Origin: Candidatus Omnitrophota bacterium
Lineage (GTDB): Bacteria; Omnitrophota; Gorgyraeia; Tantalellales; Tantalellaceae
Assembly: GCA_013204685.1 (NCBI GenBank)
Contig: JABMSC010000127.1
Span: forward strand, 1 to 7,550
Direction of reading: 5' to 3'
DNA: 7,550 bases
The notes below the pieces were generated by a model. That model was not told where the DNA came from. It saw only the letters and a list, made by a program, of their open reading frames with translations, and made no database searches. Made by a program: the position numbers and the translations under genes. Below are positions 1-5,225 of this stretch, one piece after another. Within the stretch, counting starts at the first letter, position 1. Each line of letters starts with the position of its first letter.

Positions 1-2
1 AA

Positions 3-566
3 GAGGTTTTGATAAAAGCGCTTGTAGTGGATGCATCTCAAGAGTTCATTAATAAAGCCGGAATTAAGATCGATGAAGTTGTGTTCCCGCCCAAAAAGTT
101 CGCTCTTGCGGCCGGCCTTATTGATGAAGACAAGAGGTCCGTCATAGAGTCTGAGATGACCATTAGAACATTAAGCGGCGAGACCGCCTCTCTTAAGGTT
201 GCTCTGGATAAAGTTTTCGGAGGCACGCTCGAAAGAAAAGAGGGATACCTCGTCTACTCGCCGCCGGTTGAAAGGTCCGCCGGAGAATTTCTTGAGGTTT
301 TGCCCCGTGTGAACAGCGACGGCACCATAACGGTTACAATAAGGCCTGAAGTGAGCGAGTTCCAGAAGGACCAGAGCATCTATGAGCGCACGCTCCTAAC
401 TCAGGTAACGGTTAATAGCGGGGACACTGTTCTTCTCGGCAATATTGCCAGATCCATCCGAAGGGGTGAAGAGGGCGGCTTGCCCGTCCTGGGTGAAACC
501 TTCTCCGAAAAAAGATCCAAAAAAAATAATGTGCTGATTTTTCTTACGGTGGACGTGGTGGAGTAG
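3..566 (+). CDS. Secretin (type II/III secretion or type IV pilus outer-membrane channel), C-terminal part, cut by left edge
   Basis: Secretins form multimeric outer-membrane channels for type II/III secretion, type IV pili or related machines. The frame is open from the window edge, so the true start lies upstream; the TTG at 9 is only an internal Leu codon. About 187 residues are visible, covering the PF00263-type secretin domain. It opens with the strand 'VLIKALVVDASQEF' followed by 'AGIKID', as at the start of the domain. Next comes 'FLEVLPRVNSDGTITVTIRPEVSEF' in shortened terms: a 'L.V.P.V..DG.I...I.PE.S.F' pattern at about 96-120. Then 'VNSGDTVLLGNIARS' at about 137-151, the conserved G(D/E)T-V-LG strand, and the closing 'NNVLIFLTVDVVE'. 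One oddity is that the usual P-x-LG-D-I-P-x-LG-x-LF stretch is shortened to LPVLGETF. The machine it belongs to cannot be told from this fragment. Confidence is high for the family and low for the system. Confidence 0.85.
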   Translation, partial: EVLIKALVVDASQEFINKAGIKIDEVVFPPKKFALAAGLIDEDKRSVIESEMTIRTLSGETASLKVALDKVFGGTLERKEGYLVYSPPVERSAGEFLEVLPRVNSDGTITVTIRPEVSEFQKDQSIYERTLLTQVTVNSGDTVLLGNIARSIRRGEEGGLPVLGETFSEKRSKKNNVLIFLTVDVVE

Positions 567-579
567 GGCTTTACTTTTT

Positions 580-639
580 TGTGCTTGGTTCTGGGTTCTG
601 AGTGCTGAGCTTGATGCCCGGCACGCGGCACCCAGCACT
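580..639. repeat. Heptamer microsatellite in two facing arrays, forming an imperfect hairpin
   Basis: In the convergent gap between the secretin and PHP genes the plus strand reads as 7-base units: TGTGCTT, GGTTCTG, GGTTCTG, AGTGCTG (580-607). The minus strand from 639 downward reads AGTGCTG, GGTGCCG, CGTGCCG, GGCATCA (639-612). The two arrays face each other, so AGTGCTG (601-607) pairs with CAGCACT (633-639) and TGCC (615-618) can pair with GGCA (627-630). There is no T-tract, so a normal terminator is unlikely. Heptameric tandem repeats in spacers are known from several bacterial groups; their role is unclear. Confidence 0.6.
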
Positions 640-658
640 AACGATCTGCGTCCACTGC

Positions 659-1384
659 CTAGTCCATGTCGATCGGCTTTTCCTTCCTGAAAAGATATAT
701 CGCGATATTCTTATTTACGCGTATGGCCTCTTTTACAGCCTCAATATTTTTTTCCGCTTTTATTAGGCTTTTCCAGGAATAGAGGTGTCGCTTTTCGTGG
801 AAATCTGAACCTGCAATGTAATTGAATTTTTTCAAACCCACCACATTGAAGAGGTCATCGCGGTTCGCGACCTCCCAGGCATCGAATAGGCGGGCGTATT
901 TCTCGTGGTTATTCCAAAGGTGGATAAAGGGCATCTCGCCCTCAGAATCTTTGTGATGCGGGTGGCCGGCTATGGCAACGGCGCCTTGATCGTGGATCTG
1001 TTTTATTATCTTTTCAACTGTTTGATCCGGATCGATGTATTCTTTAACATCAATAGCAAGGATATGGAACTTACCGTAATTATTGCTTATCTCAACCCCC
1101 GGGATCACAAGCATTTCATACTTTTCCCAGGCTCTCTGGGCTTCTGTGCGGATAAGCGCCAGGTAATCTTCGAATCCATCCTTTGGAACCGTGCAAGGCC
1201 TCTCGTTATTGTCAAGCCACAGGTTAATTGTATACTGCTCGTATAAATGATCAGTTATGCTGATCACATCAAAACCTTTTTCCCCGTAGAGATCTATAAC
1301 TTTTGGAAGGGACAATCTGCCATCACTTATGTCGGTGTGAATATGCAGATCACATAGCAGCCATTTTTTATTACTGCGGTCCAT
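659..1384 (-). CDS. PHP-domain metal-dependent phosphoesterase
   Basis: This is a 241-residue, probably cytoplasmic enzyme of the PHP (polymerase and histidinol phosphatase) family, which hydrolyses phosphoesters at a multi-metal site. The metal-ligand motifs appear in order: DLHIHTDISDG (12-22, with H14, H16, D21), SITDH (42-46, D45/H46), PGVEIS (95-100, E98), FHILA (106-110, H107), GHPHH (140-144) and GSDFH (192-196). The set looks complete, so the enzyme should be active. Length suits a stand-alone PHP protein; no other domain is seen. The substrate is unknown: relatives include TrpH/YciV-type nucleases, and their nucleotide or RNA-end activities cannot be assumed here. The ATG at 1384 is preceded by AGGAG (1391-1395) with a 6-nt gap, which supports this start. 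The gene stands alone, convergent with the secretin gene, and has its own promoter. Confidence 0.88.
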   Translation of the reverse strand: MDRSNKKWLLCDLHIHTDISDGRLSLPKVIDLYGEKGFDVISITDHLYEQYTINLWLDNNERPCTVPKDGFEDYLALIRTEAQRAWEKYEMLVIPGVEISNNYGKFHILAIDVKEYIDPDQTVEKIIKQIHDQGAVAIAGHPHHKDSEGEMPFIHLWNNHEKYARLFDAWEVANRDDLFNVVGLKKFNYIAGSDFHEKRHLYSWKSLIKAEKNIEAVKEAIRVNKNIAIYLFRKEKPIDMD

Positions 1385-1417
1385 TACATGCTCCTGACTT
1401 TAGGTGGCAACAACATT

Positions 1418-1445
1418 ATTATACAATATTTTCCGCATAAGTAAA
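1418..1445 (-). promoter_or_regulatory. Sigma70-like promoter of the PHP gene
   Basis: On the minus strand, TTTACT (1445-1440) is followed after 16 nt by a perfect TATAAT (1423-1418). Transcription would start near 1411, giving a leader of about 27 nt that contains the AGGAG ribosome binding site at 1391-1395. The -10 box is consensus and the -35 box matches 4 of 6 bases. Confidence 0.6.
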
Positions 1446-1631
1446 GAGGAGCAGCTTTTAATCATCCGAGGCATGCGCGGTTTAGCATACATGTTAAAGA
1501 TAAAATAGCTAGACTTCTGCTCTTGCTTTTTGGTTTTTAACAGGTAACCTTTACTGTGGAGTTAATAAAGTTCATTAAAAATCAAAAAACTGCAAACGAT
1601 AAAGGCAAACTATTTGAAAGAATAGGGCGCG
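1446..1631. other. AT-rich spacer with no recognisable gene
   Basis: This is the left part of the 456-bp gap between the divergent PHP and GH113-like genes. It has many A and T runs, only very short reading frames (for example ATG at about 1490, stopping after five codons) and no RNA gene I can recognise. Upstream regulatory sites for either flanking gene could lie here, but I see none that stands out. Confidence 0.5.
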
Positions 1632-1686
1632 TGTCCCGTTAGAGATTGCGGGAAGCGCACTGTTAGAGACGATCTCTAACGGGGCA
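1632..1686. repeat. Palindromic repeat element, copy A
   Basis: The left arm TGTCCCGTTAGAGAT (1632-1646) pairs with the right arm ATCTCTAACGGGGCA (1672-1686) at 14 of 15 positions; the exception is a T/G that would be a wobble pair in RNA. Between the arms sits a small hairpin, TGCG (1647-1650) with CGCA (1656-1659). A second GTTAGAGA (1662-1669) lies just before the right arm, so TCTCTAAC (1673-1680) can pair either with it (3-nt loop) or with the left arm. There is no T-tract. The ends match those of the palindrome at 4676-4711, which suggests a dispersed REP- or MITE-like family. Confidence 0.7.
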
Positions 1687-1723
1687 AAGTTTTGAACCTA
1701 AGTCTTGCGTAAGCATGCGGGAT

Positions 1724-1789
1724 AAGGTCGTCAAACCACCGAATTTGTACCTTGATAGCCGGCATAACTGCCGCCTTAATGCAAGGTCG
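1724..1789 (+). promoter_or_regulatory. Possible structured leader of the GH113-like gene, with alternative hairpins
   Basis: ACCTTG (1749-1754) pairs with CAAGGT (1782-1787) around an inner hairpin CGGCA (1760-1764) / TGCCG (1769-1773) with loop TAAC. AAGGTCG occurs twice (1724-1730 and 1783-1789), so ACCTT could pair with either copy and form exclusive structures. I match it to no known riboswitch class. A weak promoter, TTGATA (1752-1757), 17 nt, CTTAAT (1775-1780), overlaps the same bases, so the region may be promoter rather than leader. This is speculative. Confidence 0.25.
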
Positions 1790-1840
1790 ATTTAGTTTGT
1801 CCTTTATCGGATAAATAGAGACCAGAAAGGTGGTAGGATA

Positions 1841-3169
1841 ATGTACGGCTATTGGCACAAAAAAAGATCATTTCTGATCGGCATTTCGCTGTTTATAACT
1901 GCGTGTTTGATCTCCCCGTCAATTGCATCAGCTTCACAAAACAAATTCAGAACACCGCCATTTCAGAGGGGCATGTGTTTTGCAACATGGTCGAACGACA
2001 GGTATTTATCACCTTACTCGGATAGGTCTCTTGAGATGCTCAAAGAGCTCGGCGTTGAATATGTTCAGATAGTTGTTACGCAGTATCAGGAACATTACAA
2101 CTCGACAAAAATTATCCGGACGGAACTCACTCCCTCTGACAAAAGCGTAATACATGCTATCAGAAAGGCCAATAAACTCGGCCTGAAAGTAATGCTGAAA
2201 CCGCACATCGATCTTATAAATAAAGACGGCTCGAGTTACTGGCGCGCCGATATAGGGTTTCAGAACGAGGCGGACTGGGAGAAGTGGTTCAAAAGTTATA
2301 AAAAATTTATTACTCATTACGCAAACATCGGTGAAAAGAATCTAGTTGATGTCTTTTGCGTGGGGACGGAACTTTCGTTCACGACACAGAAACCCGAGTA
2401 CTGGCTGGATATCATTGCCGGCGTCCGGACGAAGTTTTCCGGGTCATTGACGTATGCCGCCAACTGGGACAATTACAGGAACATTAAGTTCTGGGGTAAT
2501 CTCGACTTTGTGGGGATAGATGCGTATTTTCCGCTTTCCTATAATTCTGAGCCGTCGCAGGAAGATCTCAGCAGGGGATGGCAAAAATGGATAAATGAGA
2601 TAGAAGGATTCCACGCCGAAACAGACAAGCCCATCGTATTCACGGAGATAGGATATTCAAGTTCCGCTCATGCTGCAAGCGACCCCTGGAGGAACGGAGA
2701 GGGCAATGCCGATGTCGAAATGCAGGCTAAATGTTATAACGCATTCTTCAAGGAAGTATGGGGCAAAGAGTGGCTGGCCGGGGTATACTGGTGGAAATGG
2801 GCTCCGTCCATACACGGCGGGGGGAAATACAACAGGCGGTTCACCCCCCTTAACAAGCCCTCTGCTCAATTAATAAAAAAACATTATACTTCTCGAAGAA
2901 AAATATCACGAGCTGCTCTTGCTCCGGCTGAACCTGAGCTGCTTCGAGAGGATGTAAAGAAGATGGTCCCGCTTGTCCCGGAAAGCCGGGAGTTTGAAGC
3001 CGGAGATATGTGTCCGTCAATGCGGATATCAACTCTTAAATTTGAGGTCTTCTCTGCTGAAAAGCTGAAAGTGCCTCCCATGAATTATGGCACGCTCCTG
3101 CCTCAATTAAGAACACAGCACTCACCGGAGTTCAAGGAGGAGTGGACTGCTGCAATAAGAGAACACTGA
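1841..3169 (+). CDS. Secreted GH113-like glycoside hydrolase (TIM barrel)
   Basis: This 442-residue protein is predicted to be exported. Residues 1-31 are a signal peptide (KKR, hydrophobic core, likely cut after ASA at 29-31). ITAC at 19-22 also fits a lipobox, so a lipoprotein is possible. Residues about 40-347 look like a GH113 TIM barrel, a family of beta-mannanases: GMCFATW (44-50), a LKELGVEYVQIV strand (68-78), LKPHID (119-124), VFCVGTEL (171-178) with E177 as likely acid/base, LDFVGIDAYFP (221-231), PIVFTEIGY (264-272) with E269 as likely nucleophile, and GVYWWKW (314-320). Both catalytic acids are present. Mannan is a guess at the substrate. The last 95 residues, rich in charge and proline, match no domain I know. 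AGAAAGGTGG (1824-1833) ends 7 nt before the ATG and supports this start. The gene is monocistronic. Confidence 0.8.
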   Translation: MYGYWHKKRSFLIGISLFITACLISPSIASASQNKFRTPPFQRGMCFATWSNDRYLSPYSDRSLEMLKELGVEYVQIVVTQYQEHYNSTKIIRTELTPSDKSVIHAIRKANKLGLKVMLKPHIDLINKDGSSYWRADIGFQNEADWEKWFKSYKKFITHYANIGEKNLVDVFCVGTELSFTTQKPEYWLDIIAGVRTKFSGSLTYAANWDNYRNIKFWGNLDFVGIDAYFPLSYNSEPSQEDLSRGWQKWINEIEGFHAETDKPIVFTEIGYSSSAHAASDPWRNGEGNADVEMQAKCYNAFFKEVWGKEWLAGVYWWKWAPSIHGGGKYNRRFTPLNKPSAQLIKKHYTSRRKISRAALAPAEPELLREDVKKMVPLVPESREFEAGDMCPSMRISTLKFEVFSAEKLKVPPMNYGTLLPQLRTQHSPEFKEEWTAAIREH

Positions 3170-3181
3170 CCCCGCGGTTCC

Positions 3182-4558
3182 CTATCCGGGTAGATTCAAC
3201 CGTTCAAGCGCGATGGCAGCTGCGTTTTTCACGCCCCAGTCCTTATCATTCGCCCTTTTTTTAAGAGCTTCCCGCGCGCTTTTTGCCCGGGGTCCTAATT
3301 CCCCTAGAGCTACACAGGCAAGCCTGCGGACTTCAGAATCTTTGTCGCCGGTAGCGGTTATAAACACAGGAACCGTCCTTTTTGGATCAGACTTGATGTT
3401 CCCAAGGGCTATCACGACCATTCTTCGCACGTTCACATCCTTATCATTAAAAGATTTTAAAAGAGCCGGTATGGCAGCGGGGCCAATTTGGCCGAGTGAC
3501 ACCGCTGAATAATAAGGTATGGAAGAATCCACTTCATCATAATCTCTGTCCTTAAAATGTTCAATGAGAGGCCGAACGGCATCCTTGGCGTCCGGGCCGA
3601 TCATCCCCAGCGATATTGCGGCATTCCTGCGGACAACCCAGTCCGGATCTTCAAGGGCGATGATGAGTCCGGGAACCGCTCCTTTCGCACTGGGGCCAAA
3701 CCGCCCCAGGGACACAGCTGCCGCGGCACGGACGTCTTTACTCTTATCCTGAAGGGCGTTGGTAAGCACCGGGATGATCTGGGAAGGGTCACCTCCGATA
3801 TTTCCTATTGCATATACGGCAAAATTCCGAACCTCTGCATTCTCGTCGTTCAAAACGTTTATAAGGACCGGCAGGGCAGGGGCGGCCAGTTGTCCCAGGC
3901 TTTCCAGCGACCAGACTGCGTTCACGCGCACATCCTGATCGAGGATCTTAAGGGCCTCAATAAGCGCCTCAACCGTTTTCGGGTGGATATTCTTTGAGCT
4001 TGCCGTTACATGGCTGGTTCCGGGTGTTATGGAATACAATAAAGCATTCGAAAGGGTCGCATCTGCCCGGTTCACCTCGAGCGCATGTGAGAGATAGTAA
4101 AATATATGATCCCATTTCCGGAAGATCACCTCGCGATCGGTTTCCGGAAAAAGCATGATGAGGTAAGGGGTAGTGAGTGCCTGCGTGGTGACCCCGGCCG
4201 GCTTTATCTCAAGATAGTCTATAACAAATTTCTCGCCTTCTTCTTTGGCGGAAAGGATCACTATGCCGTATCCGCCGGTACGACGGGTCCCGAGAAATAT
4301 ACCCGCTGCCATGTCTTTTGAATCATCAAAGACCTCTTCCGGTTCCCGTCCGGTTTTTTGCCACAAGAGGCGCCACTGCTTTGAATTCCCGGCTAAAAGC
4401 TCCTCTTTTATTTCGGAAGATCCGTAATGGCCCGTCCACTGCTGTATCTTTTTATCGGGTGAGGCCTGTTCCCGGTCACTCTTTTCTTCAGTAAGTGCAT
4501 GCGATGAAAAGAAGAGGGTGCCTGCCAGGATAAATGAAATATATTTGATAGTTTTCAT
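3182..4558 (-). CDS. Exported PrcB_C-like domain protein with HEAT repeats
   Basis: This is a 458-residue protein. An ATG at 4627 is also in frame, but the ATG at 4558 has AAGGAG at 4563-4568 and begins a clear signal peptide (MKTIKYISFILAG..., likely cut after SHA at 19-21), so I chose it. Residues about 55-137 resemble the PrcB_C domain (PF14343), named after a spirochaete protease-complex subunit: SKQWRLLW (59-66), GIFLGTRRTGGYGIVIL (86-102), VTTQALTTPYLIM (123-135). From about 193 to the end run roughly seven HEAT repeats of 30-37 residues, each with a pattern like DVRxxAxxALGxIGPxAxxAVPxLI. HEAT repeats form curved scaffolds for protein binding; no catalytic motif is seen. The likely role is a periplasmic or surface binding scaffold, perhaps touching a protease; that is inference. 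On the minus strand TTGACA (4611-4606) could be a -35 box, but no good -10 follows. Confidence 0.82.
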   Translation of the reverse strand: MKTIKYISFILAGTLFFSSHALTEEKSDREQASPDKKIQQWTGHYGSSEIKEELLAGNSKQWRLLWQKTGREPEEVFDDSKDMAAGIFLGTRRTGGYGIVILSAKEEGEKFVIDYLEIKPAGVTTQALTTPYLIMLFPETDREVIFRKWDHIFYYLSHALEVNRADATLSNALLYSITPGTSHVTASSKNIHPKTVEALIEALKILDQDVRVNAVWSLESLGQLAAPALPVLINVLNDENAEVRNFAVYAIGNIGGDPSQIIPVLTNALQDKSKDVRAAAAVSLGRFGPSAKGAVPGLIIALEDPDWVVRRNAAISLGMIGPDAKDAVRPLIEHFKDRDYDEVDSSIPYYSAVSLGQIGPAAIPALLKSFNDKDVNVRRMVVIALGNIKSDPKRTVPVFITATGDKDSEVRRLACVALGELGPRAKSAREALKKRANDKDWGVKNAAAIALERLNLPG

Positions 4559-4562
4559 AATG

Positions 4563-4568
4563 CTCCTT
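4563..4568 (-). promoter_or_regulatory. Ribosome binding site that fixes the HEAT-protein start
   Basis: AAGGAG on the minus strand lies 4 nt before the ATG at 4558. It favours this start, directly before a signal peptide, over the in-frame ATG at 4627, which would bury the signal peptide behind 23 polar residues. Confidence 0.7.
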
Positions 4569-4650
4569 TTATGATCACATGTGTGAAATTTGCCATCAAC
4601 ATTATTGTCAATATTACCATGAAGCACGCACAGTTAACAACACATAATAA

Positions 4651-4721
4651 TGGGGACGTGCCCCTCGGGGACACACCCCGTTATAAATTTCTTCGAAATT
4701 TGTAACGGGGCATGCCACGTG
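4651..4721. repeat. Palindromic repeat element, copy B
   Basis: The core is a near-perfect hairpin: CCCCGTTATAAATTTC (4676-4691), loop TTC, GAAATTTGTAACGGGG (4695-4710), with 15 of 16 pairs and the exception a T/G wobble. Outside it, ACGTG (4656-4660) matches CACGT (4716-4720), and GTGCCCC (4658-4664) can fold on GGGGACAC (4667-4674). It shares CCCGTTA and TAACGGGGCA ends with copy A (1632-1686), while the inner arms differ. It lies between the HEAT gene and the small-protein unit, starting 92 bp upstream of the HEAT start, and has no T-tract typical of a terminator. Confidence 0.7.
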
Positions 4722-4811
4722 CTCACGGCCGGGCAAATGGTCAGAAGGAGGAAGTTCTTTAAATACAAGCTATTAGGTGTAGTTAGGAATAAAACAGCTA
4801 CCATTTATGTA

Positions 4812-4840
4812 TTGAAAAGCTGACTTTTTAGTGGTATAAT
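4812..4840 (+). promoter_or_regulatory. Strong sigma70-type promoter of the small-protein unit
   Basis: TTGAAA (4812-4817), 17 nt, perfect TATAAT (4835-4840). The predicted start near 4847 gives a leader of about 100 nt before the 50-codon gene at 4950. This is the best promoter match in the window. Confidence 0.75.
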
Positions 4841-4866
4841 GTGTTAACTTATGACATAAAGATGTT

Positions 4867-4892
4867 AAATACACAAGGATGTATTTGTGTAT
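4867..4892 (+). other. Overlapping inverted repeats in the leader of the small-protein gene
   Basis: Two exclusive hairpins share bases. AAATACA (4867-4873) pairs with TGTATTT (4880-4886). ATACACAA (4869-4876) pairs with TTGTGTAT (4885-4892). They lie about 20-45 nt into the predicted transcript, so they could be alternative RNA folds or a DNA operator just downstream of the promoter. The region is AT-rich, which makes chance pairing more likely. Confidence 0.35.
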
Positions 4893-4936
4893 AAATGTTC
4901 TTCCCAAAAAAGAAAGAATGGGATAGAATAATAGGC

Positions 4937-4942
4937 AGGGGG
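4937..4942 (+). promoter_or_regulatory. Ribosome binding site of the 50-residue gene
   Basis: AGGGGG lies 7 nt before the ATG at 4950. Together with the upstream promoter and downstream terminator it supports translation of a frame that length filters would miss. Confidence 0.55.
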
Positions 4943-4949
4943 TAAGACA

Positions 4950-5102
4950 ATGAATTCAAAGAAAGAATTACAGGCTCTTGACGACAAATTTTTTCCCCAG
5001 CGCGCAAGACACGTGCTTTTCCGTCTAAGCCGGTATCTCAAAGATAGAGACAGAGACGCCGAAGAGGGAAAGAAGGGAAATAAAAGCAAAGTTAAAGTTT
5101 AA
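4950..5102 (+). CDS. Small basic protein of unknown function (50 residues)
   Basis: The ATG at 4950 opens a 50-codon frame ending in TAA at 5100-5102. The protein starts MNSKKELQALDDKFF, has a middle stretch PQRARHVLFRLSRYLKDRDRD (residues 16-36) that could form a basic amphipathic helix, and ends in a lysine-rich tail (GKKGNKSKVKV). There is no signal peptide or membrane segment, so it should be cytoplasmic; nucleic-acid or membrane-surface binding is possible from charge alone. I do not recognise the family. The case for a real gene is context: consensus promoter at 4812-4840, AGGGGG 7 nt before the ATG, and a strong terminator at 5166. The antisense frame over the same bases has none of these. 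Alternatively the transcript could be a regulatory RNA. Confidence 0.6.
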   Translation: MNSKKELQALDDKFFPQRARHVLFRLSRYLKDRDRDAEEGKKGNKSKVKV

Positions 5103-5121
5103 CGGCCTGATATAATCATAT

Positions 5122-5153
5122 ATATCGAGGCAATTCATGAATTGTTTCGATAT
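5122..5153. other. 32-bp imperfect palindrome after the small gene
   Basis: The centre is a perfect 14-bp palindrome, CAATTCATGAATTG (5131-5144). Outside it, GG (5129-5130) faces TT (5145-5146), and ATATCGA (5122-5128) pairs with TCGATAT (5147-5153). In RNA the GG/TT pairs would be wobbles, giving a 14-bp stem with a 4-nt loop. It sits 19 bp after the stop codon and 12 bp before the terminator. It may be a DNA-binding site, a 3' RNA stem, or both. Confidence 0.55.
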
Positions 5154-5165
5154 TGTCATACAGAT

Positions 5166-5203
5166 AAAAAAAGAGGGGAAGCTAAGTTTCCCCTCTTTTT
5201 TTT
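5166..5203. terminator. Bidirectional Rho-independent terminator
   Basis: AAAAAAAGAGGGGAA (5166-5180) and TTCCCCTCTTTTTTT (5188-5202) form a perfect 15-bp stem with a 7-nt loop. The T-run after the GC-rich part serves the plus strand (small gene) and the A-run serves the minus strand (symporter/Cache operon, whose last stop is 23 bp away). It separates the two convergent units. Confidence 0.9.
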
Positions 5204-5225
5204 GTATAGAAATCTTTAAGATGAT

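Noticed and set aside
1632..1686. Rho-independent terminator at palindrome A
   Set aside because: No T-tract follows the stem on either strand, and no gene ends nearby.
1715..1795. 26-codon plus-strand frame starting at ATG 1715
   Set aside because: No ribosome binding site precedes it, and it coincides with the predicted hairpins.
1676..1858. 60-residue minus-strand frame in the spacer before the GH113-like gene
   Set aside because: It runs into the GH113-like start and the palindromic repeat, has no good ribosome binding site, and resembles no known protein. It may only be a by-product of a repeated sequence.
3557..3997. 146-residue plus-strand frame inside the HEAT gene
   Set aside because: It is a shadow of the repetitive HEAT coding sequence with no domain or ribosome binding site of its own.
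4571..4590. CRP-like site near TCACACATGTGA (on the minus strand)
   Set aside because: The half-sites are in the reverse order and only 2 bp apart, unlike TGTGA-N6-TCACA.
4559..4627. N-terminal extension of the HEAT protein to the ATG at 4627
   Set aside because: It would place 23 polar residues before a clear signal peptide, while the ATG at 4558 has its own AAGGAG.
4865..5089. 74-residue minus-strand frame over the small-protein gene
   Set aside because: Promoter, ribosome binding site and spacing all favour the plus-strand 50-codon frame; the antisense product is low-complexity.
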